Assembly (NCBI GenBank): GCA_037043455.1
Contig: JAWPHD010010263.1
Coordinates: forward strand, 31,524-95,523
DNA length: 64,000 nt
Direction: 5' to 3'
Source: Cyrtodaria siliqua
Taxonomy: Eukaryota; Mollusca; Bivalvia; Adapedonta; Hiatellidae
The translations under genes and the position numbers were made by a program. Position 1 is the stretch's first letter. Each line of letters opens with the position of its first letter. Of this stretch, positions 12,459 through 24,420 are shown piece after piece. A model generated the notes under the pieces. It saw only the letters and a list, made by a program, of their open reading frames with translations. It was not told the origin of the DNA and ran no database searches.

Positions 12459-12563
12459 GTAAAGCAAAGAAAATCACTGCAAATGAAAAATAAGCATACA
12501 ATTTATACATTTTGCATCTGTATATTTATTTTTAATCAATTTGCAGTGACTTTCTTTGCTTTA
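12459..12563. repeat. short inverted repeat
   Basis: AAAGCAAAGAAAATCACTGC at the left is matched inverted by GCAGTGACTTTCTTTGCTTT at the right, around an AT-rich loop. The sister copy at 38272-38411 has the right arm partly duplicated (TTGCAGTGATTTT twice). It looks like a small foldback insertion near the right end of the TTAA element. Confidence 0.6.
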
Positions 12564-12774
12564 AAATGTATTTTGTCAATATGCCATATATGGTAAAAAG
12601 GCGCGATGACGTCATCGTTCCAAGATGGCCGCCTCCATTTATATTCTTTGCAAATTTTCAATATGCCTCGTCTCCTTTTTTTTCTTGACATTTTGATAAT
12701 TTTTTCAGCTTTTTCCAAGTTTTTTCAGAGCCCTTTTCAAGAAATCTTGAAAATGGTGCATCAACCCCTTTAAT

Positions 12775-13236
12775 GTTTTAACAACGGCAGATAATCGTAG
12801 TGTGTCATTGGGACGATTCTAATGTCAAGGGCAGTATGCTGATACCAGCACGTAGTGAACACAAAAACGAATATGTGTATACATAAAGTAAATTGATTGC
12901 ACAGTATCACTTCAGAATATGTAAATTCGTACTATATTTGTGCCCCATGTATGCACAGCTCGTGAAGGGTAGAGTTTACTCTGATATGCTTCTACGCACG
13001 CAGCCTTGTCAACCTGTCTAACACAGAACGCGTCATAAATGGGCTTACGTTGCATTTTTTTGGTTTGTCTAACGTTCCGTGTCGACATCGATCTGGGACA
13101 AGTGATTGACGTCAGAAAACATTTTATATGTATAGATATTTTCAATTTGTTTAGCAACAGATATATTGCGTACGAGCCGGGAAGGATTGACGTTGTACTT
13201 TCTCGTATCGTTTTAGCCGAGAATCCTATACTTGTT
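12775..13236. other. non-coding stretch duplicated at 38623-39080
   Basis: Unique-looking sequence shared by both beta blocks, with a few indels between copies. Frames overlap on both strands (12912-13289 minus, 13039-13365 plus), but neither is kept in the sister copy, so I do not call a gene. Confidence 0.4.
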
Positions 13237-15400
13237 TCAATCATTCGTGAGAATGGACGACTTTCGTCGCTTTCGGATGGACATGTCACGTATAAAACTC
13301 GAAATCTTCATACATGTCATACAGATACAATCCTTGGAAAAGGTATTTTGCTGATCATACAATAAACACCTAAAATAATGAATGAATGGTGTTTTACGGC
13401 ACGTCGACACATAAATAGGTCATATTGTGCGCAAAAACTGATGAAAGATAAAGAAATGAAGTAATAATTAAAAATGAATGGAAATATATAAAAATAAAAC
13501 TATTTACAAATAAGGGATGATATGATAGTAATATAAACTATGTATATATGTAACACCTAAAAGATGGTCAGAAACAGTAAATATGTTACTTTTTAAAACA
13601 AAACGGTACAATGGAAACCGACAATAATATGTATATACTAAACCTTTCCTTTCAGATACAACTCGGCAATACTCGCATTTAGTAATGAAATATTGCATAT
13701 GCTGAAGATATTCTAAAAAGTTGAAGAAAGCATTTTGTGTCGCGTGCTCATGGCAGACATTTAGGAAAGATTTTCCGACGTCCGTCGAGGTCTCTCGTCA
13801 AACACATTTTAACATGAAACATAACCTTGGTCATATCTTGAAAATGATTTGACCTATGTTCTTAAAACTTCACACATATCTTCATCGTACTAAAAGCATA
13901 CGTATGACACATGTCCAATAACTCTGATTTTTATTTTGCCATGTGTACGCCATTGTGTTCATAAAACGTAAATATGCACCATACATGTCATGTCAGCATA
14001 TGGTTATGCAACTTAATACAGTTCTTTGTTAACGATAATTCAATGCAGAGTTATGGCCCTTTTCACAAATTTAAAAAATCTGCTCCATCATTCGTGAAGA
14101 ATTGCACCCTCTGTCTTCAGGCAGGCGACATAAATGTTCCGTGGAACACCCTTCTAGATTTTAAGGCTTTTTGAAATGTCATAATGTTTGATGTGGTATT
14201 CGATTTTGTTGTGTCGTTTCGTAATTTTCAATAAGAAGAAATTATGATGAGATTTTGCTATTGAACAAAAGTTAGAATAATAGAAAAGTTTAATGTCAGC
14301 ATATTTTTCTGCAAAGAAATTTCCCAAACCCAATAAAAGCAGATTAACACCTAGAAAGGGAAAGGGTCGTAACAAATGTTGCAAGAACGTATGGCTCGAC
14401 ACATTGTTTATTAGGCAGATATGTTTAAACCAAGACAAGTACAAAAAGAAAAGAAATAGGCTCTACGCATTAACTAACTCGTAAAACGAACATATGGGAA
14501 TACATTGTATTTGAGCCAGAGATTACACACATTGTAAATAGCTCAACGCAAACGGTAAACGATCAGAAAGACAATAGAGAGTGAAATAGCATAAGAAGAG
14601 GCGCAGATTGAGAACTGGAAGACTGTTCTTGAAGCATGTGACATAAAGAAAGTGTTTCTATTTTGTCAGCTTATGGAAGATATCCAGGTGAAAATATATC
14701 ACTAGCGCCTTTTTCGATACTGCCCTAATAATAAACTGTTGTGTGTATTTTGTATTTTTAGCAATATTTCTGTATAAATTATAAGACTGGGTGAGGAGCA
14801 AAAATATCCTTCAACACCCCAACCTCCCCCCCACACCCCAATCCTCCCCCACACCCCACACAACCCCGACCCAGTCGATCAAAACATGTATACCCCTTGA
14901 CTCCTACGCCTTTGGTTGAACACTGAACTAGTGTTATGTGAGTGTCTACCAGATTGCTTTGCTCATTTAACGGGGTCTTGCTCAAATACCAACCGATGCA
15001 TGGGACCACCCGGTTTACTATCCCAACCCAAAGTATATGTACCAAGAAAACTCGGAACAAAACCTGCGGCGCCGGTGAGACGAAACATAAAGCCAGTATA
15101 ACAAAATAAAATAGTCGAAAATCAACAGTACATGGACATGCAGTCTCATTTTGCATATCTATACCATTTTAATTTACGTCATAACCTCTGTGTACCGTTT
15201 TATGACGCGTTTTTCGACACTTTTGCCGTAAAATACCCTTAAAATTAGTCTTTGAAACAAATTTATTGTTTCTGTAGTTTATTGTGTGATCAGCAAAATA
15301 CCGTTTGCAGAGATTTTATCTCTATAGAAATTTCGGGGTTTTATATGTGACCTGTCCATCCGAAAACGACAAAAGTCATCCATTCTCACCAATGATTGAA
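13237..15400. repeat. inverted-repeat-bounded stretch (arms ~125 bp)
   Basis: The left arm, 13237-13366, and the right arm, 15277-15400, are inverse copies: TCAATCATTCGTGAGAATGG against CCATTCTCACCAATGATTGA, and TTTTGCTGATCATACAATAA against TTTATTGTGTGATCAGCAAA. The sister copy has the same arms at about 39077-39200 and 40070-40190 but a much shorter spacer. The spacer here holds AT-rich DNA, a C-rich low-complexity run (14818-14865) and no recognisable gene. It is probably a non-autonomous element. Confidence 0.5.
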
Positions 15401-15415
15401 AAAAACTGTGTGCTT

Positions 15416-16250
15416 AGGCCATAAAAAAAATACCTGTGTCTCTGGTTACCCGACCGTCAATATTTTTTGGCGCCGACCCTACGGTTTTTATCATAAAAAA
15501 GGACGAAAAAGCTGGGTACGAAACGGTAATGTAAGAAATGATTGAGTACGAAACATGCGCTAAAACATGGCCGCCTCCATGGTGCACTGCGCGTCCGTTT
15601 TAGCTATTAAAATTGGAAAATGTAGTCATGGGACAGAGCAGAAGTTTATGAAAAACATTAATCATGACATCATTCCAGCAGATTTGTTCTTCCAATAACA
15701 CCACCCAGCCTCAGGAAATGATAAAATTCAATATTTCACAGCCACATCTCAGGGTCGGAGCTATTGTGATCACTTTTTGCCTGTCACTCCGTCTGCCGTC
15801 CGTCAACAAATCTCTCTATCTATTAATACTACATCGCCCCCTTTCGGGTATTATATGTAGGCTTCCTGGATAGAAGCAGTACTAAGCAATGTTGCTAAAG
15901 TGTCTTGCTTAAGGACACAACGAACATGGTGCGGAGGAGGATAGAACCGGTCTCAAGTTCGGCACTCTACCACTGAACCACGAACGCCACACAAATAAAC
16001 TCATAATGGCAGAAAATATGTGTTTTCCATTTATTTTATTCAAAACAAACAAGTTAGATATCATGAGCTTATTTTCCTTCTCTCCTTGCAAAATCACTAC
16101 AAATTAACTACTTGACAAAGTCAAAGATACCTTTAACATTGTCCAAACCACATGGGCAAAACAAAAAAGAAAAGAAAGAAAATACTTACCTACCTACCCT
16201 ATTTTTTCAGCTGAGTAACCAGAAACACAGGGGGGGCGGGGTTCTGGCCT
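15416..16250. mobile_element. 835-bp AGGCC-ended element upstream of beta2
   Basis: The left end reads AGGCCATAAAAAAAATACC then TGTGTCTCTGGTTACCCGAC. The right end, inverted, carries GTAACCAGAAACACAG and GGCCT. It contains a complete SINE (15861-15992). The same element with the same nested SINE stands at 40204-41038, also 835 bp, so both insertions predate the block duplication. Its right end lies 46 bp from the TATA box of beta2. Confidence 0.6.
15861..15992 (-). mobile_element. tRNA-derived SINE
   Basis: The minus strand begins GTGGCGTTCGTGGTTCAGTG (A-box-like TGGTTCAGTGGTAGAGT) and continues to a B-box-like GGTTCTATCC, then the tail GTCCTTAAGCAAGACACTTT. The fold is incomplete for a tRNA gene, and the tail is shared with 57215-57362. 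Duplicate at 40648-40778. Confidence 0.75.
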
Positions 16251-16295
16251 TATTGTAAATGCACAGGTGCATGCTTTCAACTGCGGCTGTAAGTG

Positions 16296-16301
16296 TATAT
16301 A
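16296..16301 (+). promoter_or_regulatory. TATA-like box of beta2
   Basis: TATATA followed by CGATCTTACG, at a slightly larger distance from the ATG than in the alpha copies. The equivalent of beta4 is at 41084-41089. Confidence 0.4.
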
Positions 16302-16407
16302 CGATCTTACGGTTATAATGTCAAGGGCAGTGTGCTAAACTGAGCATGTAGTGTAACACAAACGAGTAGGTGTATCTACATAAATGCGGAGACAGTAAAC
16401 GTTGATT

Positions 16408-18050
16408 ATGGCAGGATTAACGAGTTTCGTGTTATTTGCATTTTGTTTCTATTCTGCACGAATAATTTGTGTCCGTTCAAAAGAGACAACTTCTGTAGTA
16501 ACAGATGTTGGAACATTTGTTGGTTATATTCGAACGTTTGGACAAGAATACCGAATTCGCAAGTTTCTAGGAATTCCATACGCCGAGCCCCCTGTTGGTG
16601 AAAATAGGTTTAAAAAGGTCGAGAAAGAAAGCAAAACTGAACGAGCCTTACTATGCAACAAAGTATGGAGCAGCCTGTCACCAAACATCTGTTAACATCA
16701 AAGGTCAGCGCAGAGAGGGAAATGAGGTCAATGTTTCCGAAGATTGCTTATTCATCAACATATTTGCACCAAACAATCTTACAACTGCACTACCTGTCAT
16801 GCTATTTATACATGGCGGCGGTTATGTTTTTGGAAAATCCCATATCTACGCTGGTGATGTTTTAAGTGCCTATGGTGATGTCATCGTGGTAACGTTCAAT
16901 TACAGACTGAGTATTTGGGGTTTCTTGAGCACAGAGACGAGAACCTTCCCGGTAACTACGGACTCTGGGACCACCACACTGCCATTGAGTGGGTACATGA
17001 TAACATTGCAGCCTTTGGTGGGGATCCGGAATTAATCACGCTCTTCGGAGCCTCAGCAGGGTCCGCGAGCGTCATATATCAAGGTTTATATCCAAGTAAT
17101 AAAGGACTGTTCAAAAGAATAATTGGACACAGCGGAAGTGTCACTAATCCGTGGAACTTCAATCCCGAGCCGTTGACTGTAACGAAGCGTTTTGGGGCTC
17201 TGCTATAATGCGTGGATCACTCAAGTTCAACAACTCTTGCAACCTGTATCAAATCGAAAACAACGGCAGAAATGGATTTTACACTGAACAACAATAACGG
17301 CTTTATCACATTCCCTATGGAGCTGGTCACGGTCATCGATGGGGAGTTCATGGCTGAATCACCAAAAGATTTGTTTCACGGTATCTCAGATGTTTCAGCC
17401 TCTTTCCGGGGTCAGTTTGCAAGCTTCGACTTTATGACTGGTTTAGTGTCGAATAAAGGTATTGTGATGATTTGTCCAATTGTTAATGTCAATGACACTG
17501 AAGGATTTGAGGCAGACAAAGAACGATTTGAAAACGAATTAGTACCGGAAATACTACGTGTTATGTTCGGAAATGACGTACCGGAAGAAGTGAAAACCCT
17601 CGTCATATCCGAATATACAGACTGGAGCAATCCGGAAGATCCAACTCTATCGCGAGAAGCTTTTCTTCGACTCAGTTCCGATTATACGTTCAACATCCAA
17701 GCTTTGGAGACTGTGAAGCTACACGCAGAGATGAGCAATAAAAACACATTTCTTTACCTATTCGATGCTTTACCTTTCCAGCATGTAATAGAGCCGCCAT
17801 CTTGGACTCATAAACCGAACCACTTGGACGATTTGCCGTTCTTGTTTGGTTATGACAATATAGAGGGCTTTACAAGCTGGACAACACCGTACGGAAAAGA
17901 ACCAGAACTGTGGGAACTGAAGTTATCCATGGAAACCATCACCAGGTGGAAAAAATTTGCAAGATCAGGGTGAGACATATTATGAGCATATAGTAGTGTT
18001 TTGAATCTCTGATAGTCGGCATATAATGTTGTTGTGGTTGTTGTCGTTGT

Positions 18051-18089
<39 letters not shown>

Positions 18090-18559
18090 TGACAATTTGA
18101 TTATTTCACTATATGTTGGAGATGAAAACATCCTAGATATCGTTTGATCGCTTACATTAGCATTTATGGCGAAGCAATTGTGCAAGTGCTGTTAATGCCA
18201 CGTTATTCTCTAATCTCCTTTTGTCGTATTGTCACATCATGATATAGTCTGAGTACAAAAGACAAGGCAACATCACTTCGACAACTTTACATGTATATAA
18301 CTACTATGTATCCAGTATACGAGGAAATCACTTGACTATACCTAATTATGTTCTTCCAGAGATCCAAACTATCCAAGGGAAATCGGCGACATTTTGAAGA
18401 CGCCGTGGCCAAAATACGATCTCGAGTCTGAACAATATCTAAACATATTCACAACGTCATCAGTAGGCCAGAGGTTGTTCGCCAGGAGCGTCAACTTCTG
18501 GCGCAACGGTTACCACGGACAACGGTTTTTGTGACAAGGATGGTGACTGTGGACCTTGA
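16408..18559 (+). pseudogene. carboxylesterase-like pseudogene beta2
   Basis: Exon 1 16408-17969, exon 2 18360-18559, intron 390 bp. It is close to alpha1 throughout, including the signal peptide, HGGG and a GASAG elbow. Lesions relative to the sister copies: an extra A in the A-run at 16612-16616; one missing G near 16934, which restores frame; TAA at 17206-17208 in place of a Gly codon; Lys for the triad Glu (SNKG, near 17455); and a 53-nt deletion in exon 2 between two CAACG repeats, near 18506, that frameshifts the end. The two 1-nt indels could be sequence errors, but the stop and the deletion are unlikely to be. It cannot make the full protein as read. Confidence 0.88.
18026..18087. repeat. 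GTT microsatellite in beta2 intron
   Basis: (GTT)n with interruptions; the sister beta4 intron holds a shorter tract at 43010-43056. The poly-Gln/Thr frame on the minus strand is an artefact of it. Confidence 0.9.
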
Positions 18560-18896
18560 CTGGAAACGTTCTGACGCATATATTATGTTTTGGGAGAAAC
18601 TATAGTAAACGGTTTTAATATAATAATAACATAAACTCTCAACAGTAGCAAGCCTAACGTTATTTGTGTTGAAATACTTAAACCATTGATAATGCCTTGA
18701 AGATTTTCAAATTGTGTGGAAAAGCATGCGTAACGCGATATTTTCTTTTTTAATTCAGGTCGCGGTTAGACCAGCAGCCCTCCTTCGGCAATCGGTTTCC
18801 AATTCGATGTATGCATATATACATTCGGCAAGGGAAAATTGTAAAGCAAATGTATATGAACTCTCTTTATATTAGTGTAATATGTACAGTGTAACA
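18560..18896. other. 3' flank of beta2
   Basis: Non-coding. Matches 43581-43820 after beta4 up to CGGTTTCCAATT, where beta4's block carries an extra ~700 bp (43821-44525). beta4 keeps AATAAA at 43646, but the same place here reads AACATAAA. Confidence 0.4.
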
Positions 18897-19322
18897 CCGT
18901 TAAAGATAACAACTCCGTTAAAATTAACAGCATCTGCTTTGGGTAATAATTTCGACGTTTAAATTTAACAACCTCTGTTATTGGTAACAATTTCAGTTAA
19001 AGATAACAATCGTAGTTAAAGATAACAGTTTCAACGTAAAAGGTAATAACCTCCGTTATAGGGTACACTACCAAAGTTAAAGGTAATAACCTCCGTTATA
19101 GGGTACACTACCAAAGTTAAAGGTAATAACCTCCGTTATAGGGTACACTACCAAAGTTAAAGGTAATAACCTCCGTTTTAGGGTACACTACCAAAGTTAA
19201 AGGTAATAACCTCCGTTATAGGGTACACTACCAAAGTTAAAGGTAATAACCTCCGTTATAGGGTACACTACCAAAGTTAAAGGTAATAACCTCCGTTATA
19301 GGGTACACTACCAAAGTTAAAG
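18897..19322 (+). repeat. 40-bp minisatellite with degenerate leader
   Basis: From about 19039 there are seven nearly identical 40-bp units (AAGGTAATAACCTCCGTTAT, then AGGGTACACTACCAAAGTTA). Before them come looser GTTAAAGATAACAACTCCGT-type units. The sister block at 44640-44703 keeps only the leader and then jumps to sequence equal to 19587, so the array is specific to this block or was deleted in the other. Confidence 0.9.
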
Positions 19323-20417
19323 CTAATACCATTTGGTTTCAGAAAATAAAATATTTCCAGCGGGTTTATATTGTCCCAGATCAATACCTGGTGGGCGGGA
19401 TTTGAAGTTCATCGATACAAGGGTCGTAGGCCCGCGGTTTCGATGTGTTTCAAGTCCCAAACACCAGTTTTGATCTCGAGCAATATAAACCCGTTGGAAA
19501 TATATTATTTATTATACATTGATGTGTATGTATCATGATTGCCGAGAGATTGCACAAAATACAAATAAATGCTAACTTACATTTTATGCCTATCTCTCAA
19601 CATCAAACGAGAAGAATATATAGCTTCATTCTTTTAAATGTGTTGTTGGGTCGTAGCGTGTCTTAAAATACCGCATTCAATTGCATTGTTGTTTTACATC
19701 ACGTTTAGAATGACGTCTCAATGGTTGACGTACATGACATCAGAGGTGTTGTATAGGAATTTTAAGACCTCCCCAACAACCAATCAGCATTATTTCAATA
19801 ATTATTTCAATAATCAATCCCCGTGTGGTTGCCGGGGTAGAATACAACCACTGCAAATCCCGCTAGATGCAGAGTGGTAGGGCCAACCCCCCCCCCCCCC
19901 CCCCCAACCCCGCACCCCCACCACACACACCCCTCCACTCACCTGCATGTCCCTTTCATGTTCGTTTTATCATTTATATCATGCTATTTAAGGTCTTATT
20001 TTTATCATACCTTTTGTGTGTTTCTTCTTCTCATAAGAAACCATGGCTCGAGGATTCAAAATCGATTAAGGCGAAACCTTTTTCATTGGTCCAGTAAATG
20101 CATTAAATACTGATTTATTTTTAGCTCTACTACTGCTTTGGCGCCCGTTAGTGCTAGCGTCAGTTTCTCTGAAGCCACTCAGCAGTTTTAATCAAATTTC
20201 CCATGGATTCTCCACAGTGGGCTGGGACCTTACAAAATATTTGTGTTTTGATTCGACATTCAAAATGGCCGGCGTTGCTAAATACGGCCAAAACCTTAAC
20301 ACAGTATTCTTCTCCAAAACGCCAAGATAGATTTTGACAACAATTTGTTTGATTGCTAACTACTGAACTTTAGTTTATCTTTTTTGTTTTCATAAGGTAA
20401 AAATGCCATTAATTTAA
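19323..20417. other. non-coding flank, duplicated at 44704-46470
   Basis: Contains an imperfect inverted repeat (TATTTCCAGCGGGTTTATAT near 19351 and ATATAAACCCGTTGGAAATA near 19484), a copy of the dispersed SINE-like repeat (19825-20005, 3' end missing) with a C-run at 19886-19906, and unique DNA. No gene recognised. Confidence 0.45.
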
Positions 20418-20662
20418 TATTCGTAATATTTGTATAACTAAGAAGCTACTCCAGCAGGGCTACCTACCGTTTCTATAAACTTCGAAAAATCTTTTCAAAA
20501 TTTTATTATCGTAACCCCGATTTAGTAGTAATTTAAGAACTCTTCTCCGATAAGGACTATCCCAAACTAACTTCCTAAGATTCTTGGTCATAATCACTTT
20601 CGTACATTCTTTATTAAATGTATTAAAAACGCACTGAATGTTAAGTGGTTGACCCAACTATG
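20418..20662 (+). pseudogene. RT relic fragment
   Basis: Frames give KKLLQQGY, then a block matching LRTLLR, and a broken end equivalent to 36660-36960. It has many stops. The sister copy is at 46471-46820 and is less deleted. Confidence 0.55.
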
Positions 20663-20673
20663 CTTTTATTTAA

Positions 20674-20828
20674 GAAATAATAAATATGTACCTGTGTTAA
20701 CGTTTAACCGGTGAATAAAATACAGTTAGGAGTTCGGATTCGTAGTAATTAAAATTTAATTACTCGCATTCGAACGACTAACTGTATTTTATTCATCGAT
20801 AAAATACAGGTACGTATTTATTATTTCG
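20674..20828. repeat. foldback element, ~70-bp arms
   Basis: The left arm starts GAAATAATAAATATGTACCT and the right arm ends AGGTACGTATTTATTATTTC. The inner part pairs GAATAAAATACAGTTAG with CTAACTGTATTTTATTC. It is absent from the sister block near 46820, so it inserted after the duplication or was lost there. Confidence 0.75.
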
Positions 20829-21672
20829 ATTCTAACACAACAATAACCCCATTGTTTACGCTATTGTTGGGGCACTATATATCATCTCGGAGGTCAAGGT
20901 AATCAAGCTGCTATGTTTACAGAATGTTCCATTGGGCGTCCCCGTATGCAAAGTTCTGCGTTTCAATACACTAGCAGTCACGTGACAAACAATAAAGTCA
21001 TTGCTTACATCATATAGCTTGTATAACGTTCTCGGCTTGTTCAAGATGCTTATTAATGTTATATGTACTGATGCATATGATGGGTTTATATCGGGGGGGT
21101 GCACCGTTTGCGAGCATGGCAAGTTTGTTGTAATTAACATTTCATTAAAAGTATTGTTGAGCTTGTCTTCGTGACGTATATTTACCAAGTGACGTCATGT
21201 AACGTGGCGCTTCCAACGGATGGAACGCGGGGAATTAATGGAACAGCTGTATTTTATCGTAAAATGACATACAACTGTCTCTCTTCTTTGTGTATATGAA
21301 AGACTGCGGAGGTTGTATCAGAATTTATGTTTGTGCTTGTTTTTGTTTGACTACTAGTCTGCGGTCCTTGAATGCTACATTTCCTGTTCGACTTTATAGA
21401 CACCTTTAGTAAACAGGCCTATCAGTAAACGCATAAACACTTACATCCACGCAAAACCTTGACTTGTATCTCAGGACACCTTCAGTCGTGTGTAACCTTG
21501 TAACATTAATAATTCACTTATCTTAGTTTAATAGGTCAAATTCAATTTGTATCGACTTATCTCGTTGAAATAATACAGTTTATCATGTTTATGGGGAAAT
21601 GGATGTTGGGGATCGGGCTGAATACGTTTACGTATGTTCCTTGTAATATATGGACAGTGGTAATCAAAAAAT
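20829..21672. other. non-coding stretch left of the foldback transposon
   Basis: Partly matches 47420-47700. The 20829-21320 part has no clear counterpart there. At 21340-21400 it holds a shred of the RT-element 3' part. No gene seen. Confidence 0.35.
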
Positions 21673-21729
21673 CTGTACTATGGAAAGCCTCGGCTGCCTT
21701 CTGTTGGCCTTTTGCATTTTGTGCAGTAC

Positions 21730-22200
21730 GCTTCCTAAGTTTTCCTGTGCATTTTCTAAGTTGTTATGTGCATTTAGTAAGTTGTTACGTGCATTTTCTA
21801 AGTTGTCTTGTGCATTTTCTAAGTTGCCATGTGCATATTCCAAGTTATTATGTGTATTTTTTAAGTTGTTATGTGCATTTCGTAGGTTGTTATGTGCATA
21901 TGCTAAGTTGTCTTGTGCATTTTCTAAGTTGTTATGTGCATTTCGTAAGTTGTAATGTGCATTTTCCAAGTTGTTATGTACATTTAGTAATTTGTTATGT
22001 GCATTTCATAGGTTGTTATGTGCATTTTCTAAGTTGTCTTGTGCATTTTCTAAGTTGTTATGTGCGTTTCGTTAGTTGTTATGTGCATTTCGTAGGTTGT
22101 TATTTGCATATTCGAAGTTGTCTTGTGCATTTTCTAAGTTGTCATGTGCATTTCATAAGTTGTTATGTACATTTCGTAAGTTGTCTTGTGCAAACTACAA
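21730..22200 (+). repeat. 21-bp repeat array, left arm
   Basis: About 21 units with variants at one or two sites (GTTATGTG, GTCTTGTG, GTCATGTG). Because 21 is a multiple of three, frames stay open and give 7-residue repeats such as FSKLLCA. This is an array property, not a gene. Confidence 0.92.
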
Positions 22201-22390
22201 GTCGTCGTTAAGTAGACTTTTTATCGGAATAAGTTTTGAAGGAAACACCGGTAGAAATGGCGGCTACAGGATAGGACGCTATGCTCTGCTAGGTACATTA
22301 TACAATAAATTCTTAGAACATAAAACTGATTTCAACATGTGTAAGGGATTGTATGACGTGGAGTTAATAAATCTTGGTCTGAAAAAAAAA

Positions 22391-23116
22391 ATTAAAAAAA
22401 AAAAAAAAAAAATAACGTGTTATTTGTTTGTCTTTGTGTGTAGTCCTAAGGTTTATAGCTCTCCATCTTTTAACCAATAGGACGTCCTAAAGGTATAGGT
22501 TCAATAGAGTCTGGACTTCACGTGTTATTTGTTGAAAACAAACATATTTTAAATACTCTGGGACTTTTGTTCAGGAAAACTTAAAATATATTTGTTTGCA
22601 ACAAATAGCACGTTAATATTACTTTTATTTAAATATATTTTTCAATTTATTATCATTATTATTTGTTAGTTCCCAACACTGATGGGTAGGGGCTACGTGA
22701 GGTCGTCTTCTCCCTCCGCCCTCTCCCATTTCTCCCTTCTCCCTCCCTTATCTCCCTTCTCCGCCCCCTTTTCTCTCTTCACTCTCAGAGTACTGATAAA
22801 CAAGGGACGAAATCCATAAACGTATCTATCGTGGAGACAAAATGTGTACGGCAGACAAGATAATGGTCAATTAAGGATTTTGATAGGATATAGCCTGTTT
22901 TACCCAAAATAACTCTCAAACTATGATAATTCTTCATCATTTTTTTTTTTACAAACTTGCTATTTTAAAAACCTCACGCCCCTTTCTCTCCCGACTCCCG
23001 TCCTCTTGTCGTCCGACTCCCACCCTTGTCTCCCGGCCCCGCCCCTTATCTTCCGTACCCACGGCCACCTGTACCACACCTCCTGATACTGCCACCTGCG
23101 ACCCGATCTATTGTTT
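22391..23116. other. loop of the foldback transposon
   Basis: A-run at 22381-22411, AT-rich DNA, then C/T-rich stretches (22705-22790 and 22975-23090). Short frames only; no transposase recognised. Confidence 0.5.
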
Positions 23117-23332
23117 TCAGACCAAGATTTATTAACTCCACGTCAGACAATCCCTTACACATTTTGAAATCAATTTTCTGTTCTAAGAATTTATTGTATA
23201 ATGTCCCTAGCCCAATTTTGTTAAAGTATGCAGAGCATAGCGTGCGCTCCTGGGGCCGCCATTTCTACCGGTGTTTCCTTCAAAACCTATTACGATAAAA
23301 AGTCTATTTAACGACGACTTGTAGTTTGCACA

Positions 23333-24420
23333 AGACAACTTACGAAATGCACATTACAACTTAGAAAATGCACATAACAACTTAGAAAATGCACAAGACA
23401 ACTTAGAATATGCACATAACAACTTACGAAAAGCACATAACCACTTAGAAAATGCACATAACAACTTAGAAAATGCACATAACAACTTAGAATATGCACA
23501 TGACAACTTAAACAATGCACAGAACAACTTAAACAATGCCAATCACAACTTTAACAATGCACATAACAACTTAAACAATGCACATAACAACTTAGGAAAT
23601 GCACATAACAACTTACAAAATGCACATAACAACTTACGAAATCCACAGGAAAACTTAGAAAATAAAATGCACATAACAACTTACAAAATGCACAAGACAA
23701 CTTAGAATATGCACATAACAACTTACGAAAAGCACATAACAACTTAGAAAATTCACATAACAACTTAGGATATGCACAAGACAACTTAAACAATGCACAG
23801 AACAACTTAAACAATGCACATCACAACTTACGAAATGCACATAACGACTTAGGAAATGCACAAGACAACTTAGAAAATGCACATAACAACTTACAAAATG
23901 CACATAACGACTTACGAAATGTACAGGACAACTTAGAAAATGCACATAACAACTTACAAAATGCACATAACAACTTACGAAATGCACATGACAACTTAGA
24001 AAATGCACAAAACAACTTAGCAAATTACGAAATGCACAGGACAACTTAGAAAATGCACATAACAACTTACAAAATGCACATAACAACTTACGAAATGGAC
24101 AGGACAACTTAGAAAATGCACATAACAACTTACGAAAATCACAACTTAGAAAATGCACATAACAACTTAGAAAATGCACAAGAAGACTTGCAAAATGCAC
24201 ATAACAACTTAGAAAATGCACAGGACAACTTAGAAAATGCACATGACAACATATAAAATGCACATAACAACTTACTAAATGCACATAACAACTTAGAAAA
24301 TGCACAGGACAACTTAGAAAATGCACATAACAACTTACGAAATGCACATAACAACTTATGAAATTCACATCACATCTTAGAAAATGCACATAACATCTTA
24401 GAAAATTCACAAAACGACTA
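23333..24420 (-). repeat. 21-bp repeat array, right arm
   Basis: Roughly 50 units, the inverse of the left-arm unit, including one 2-unit-like stretch with an extra AATA near 23662. It is more than twice as long as the left array, so the arms have expanded or shrunk independently. Confidence 0.92.

Larger units (their letters stand above)
7740..12774. mobile_element. TTAA-flanked inverted-repeat element, ~5 kb, with nested insertions
   Basis: The left end reads TTAA then AGGGATTGATGCAC. The right end is its inverse, GTGCATCAACCCCT then TTAA. Further matched pieces are TGGCATATTGACAAAATG near 7777 and its inverse near 12570. A short copy with the same ends lies at 37776-38622. TTAA on both sides is the target type of piggyBac-like elements, but no transposase was recognised, so the class is inference. 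Two AGGCC-ended MITEs sit inside (7826-8150 and 9728-10218). The stretches 8151-9727 and 10219-12458 are AT-rich non-coding; around 11300-11870 there is G-rich DNA with short frames that match nothing known to me. Confidence 0.5.

Noticed and set aside
12912..13365. Opposed 125- and 108-codon frames
   Set aside because: The duplicated copy at 38740-39200 does not keep either frame, so selection for coding is not supported.
18941..19322. Possible CRISPR-like array because of the regular 40-bp spacing
   Set aside because: The repeats are fully contiguous with no unique spacers, and the genome is eukaryotic.
21585..22211. 208-codon open frame with HFLSCYV-type repeats
   Set aside because: It lies in the 21-bp array of the foldback transposon arm. 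A stop-free unit whose length is a multiple of three keeps frames open in both reading directions; no start context or other coding sign.
23655..24410. 251-codon minus-strand frame of the same kind
   Set aside because: Same cause as above in the right arm; neighbouring frames are equally open.
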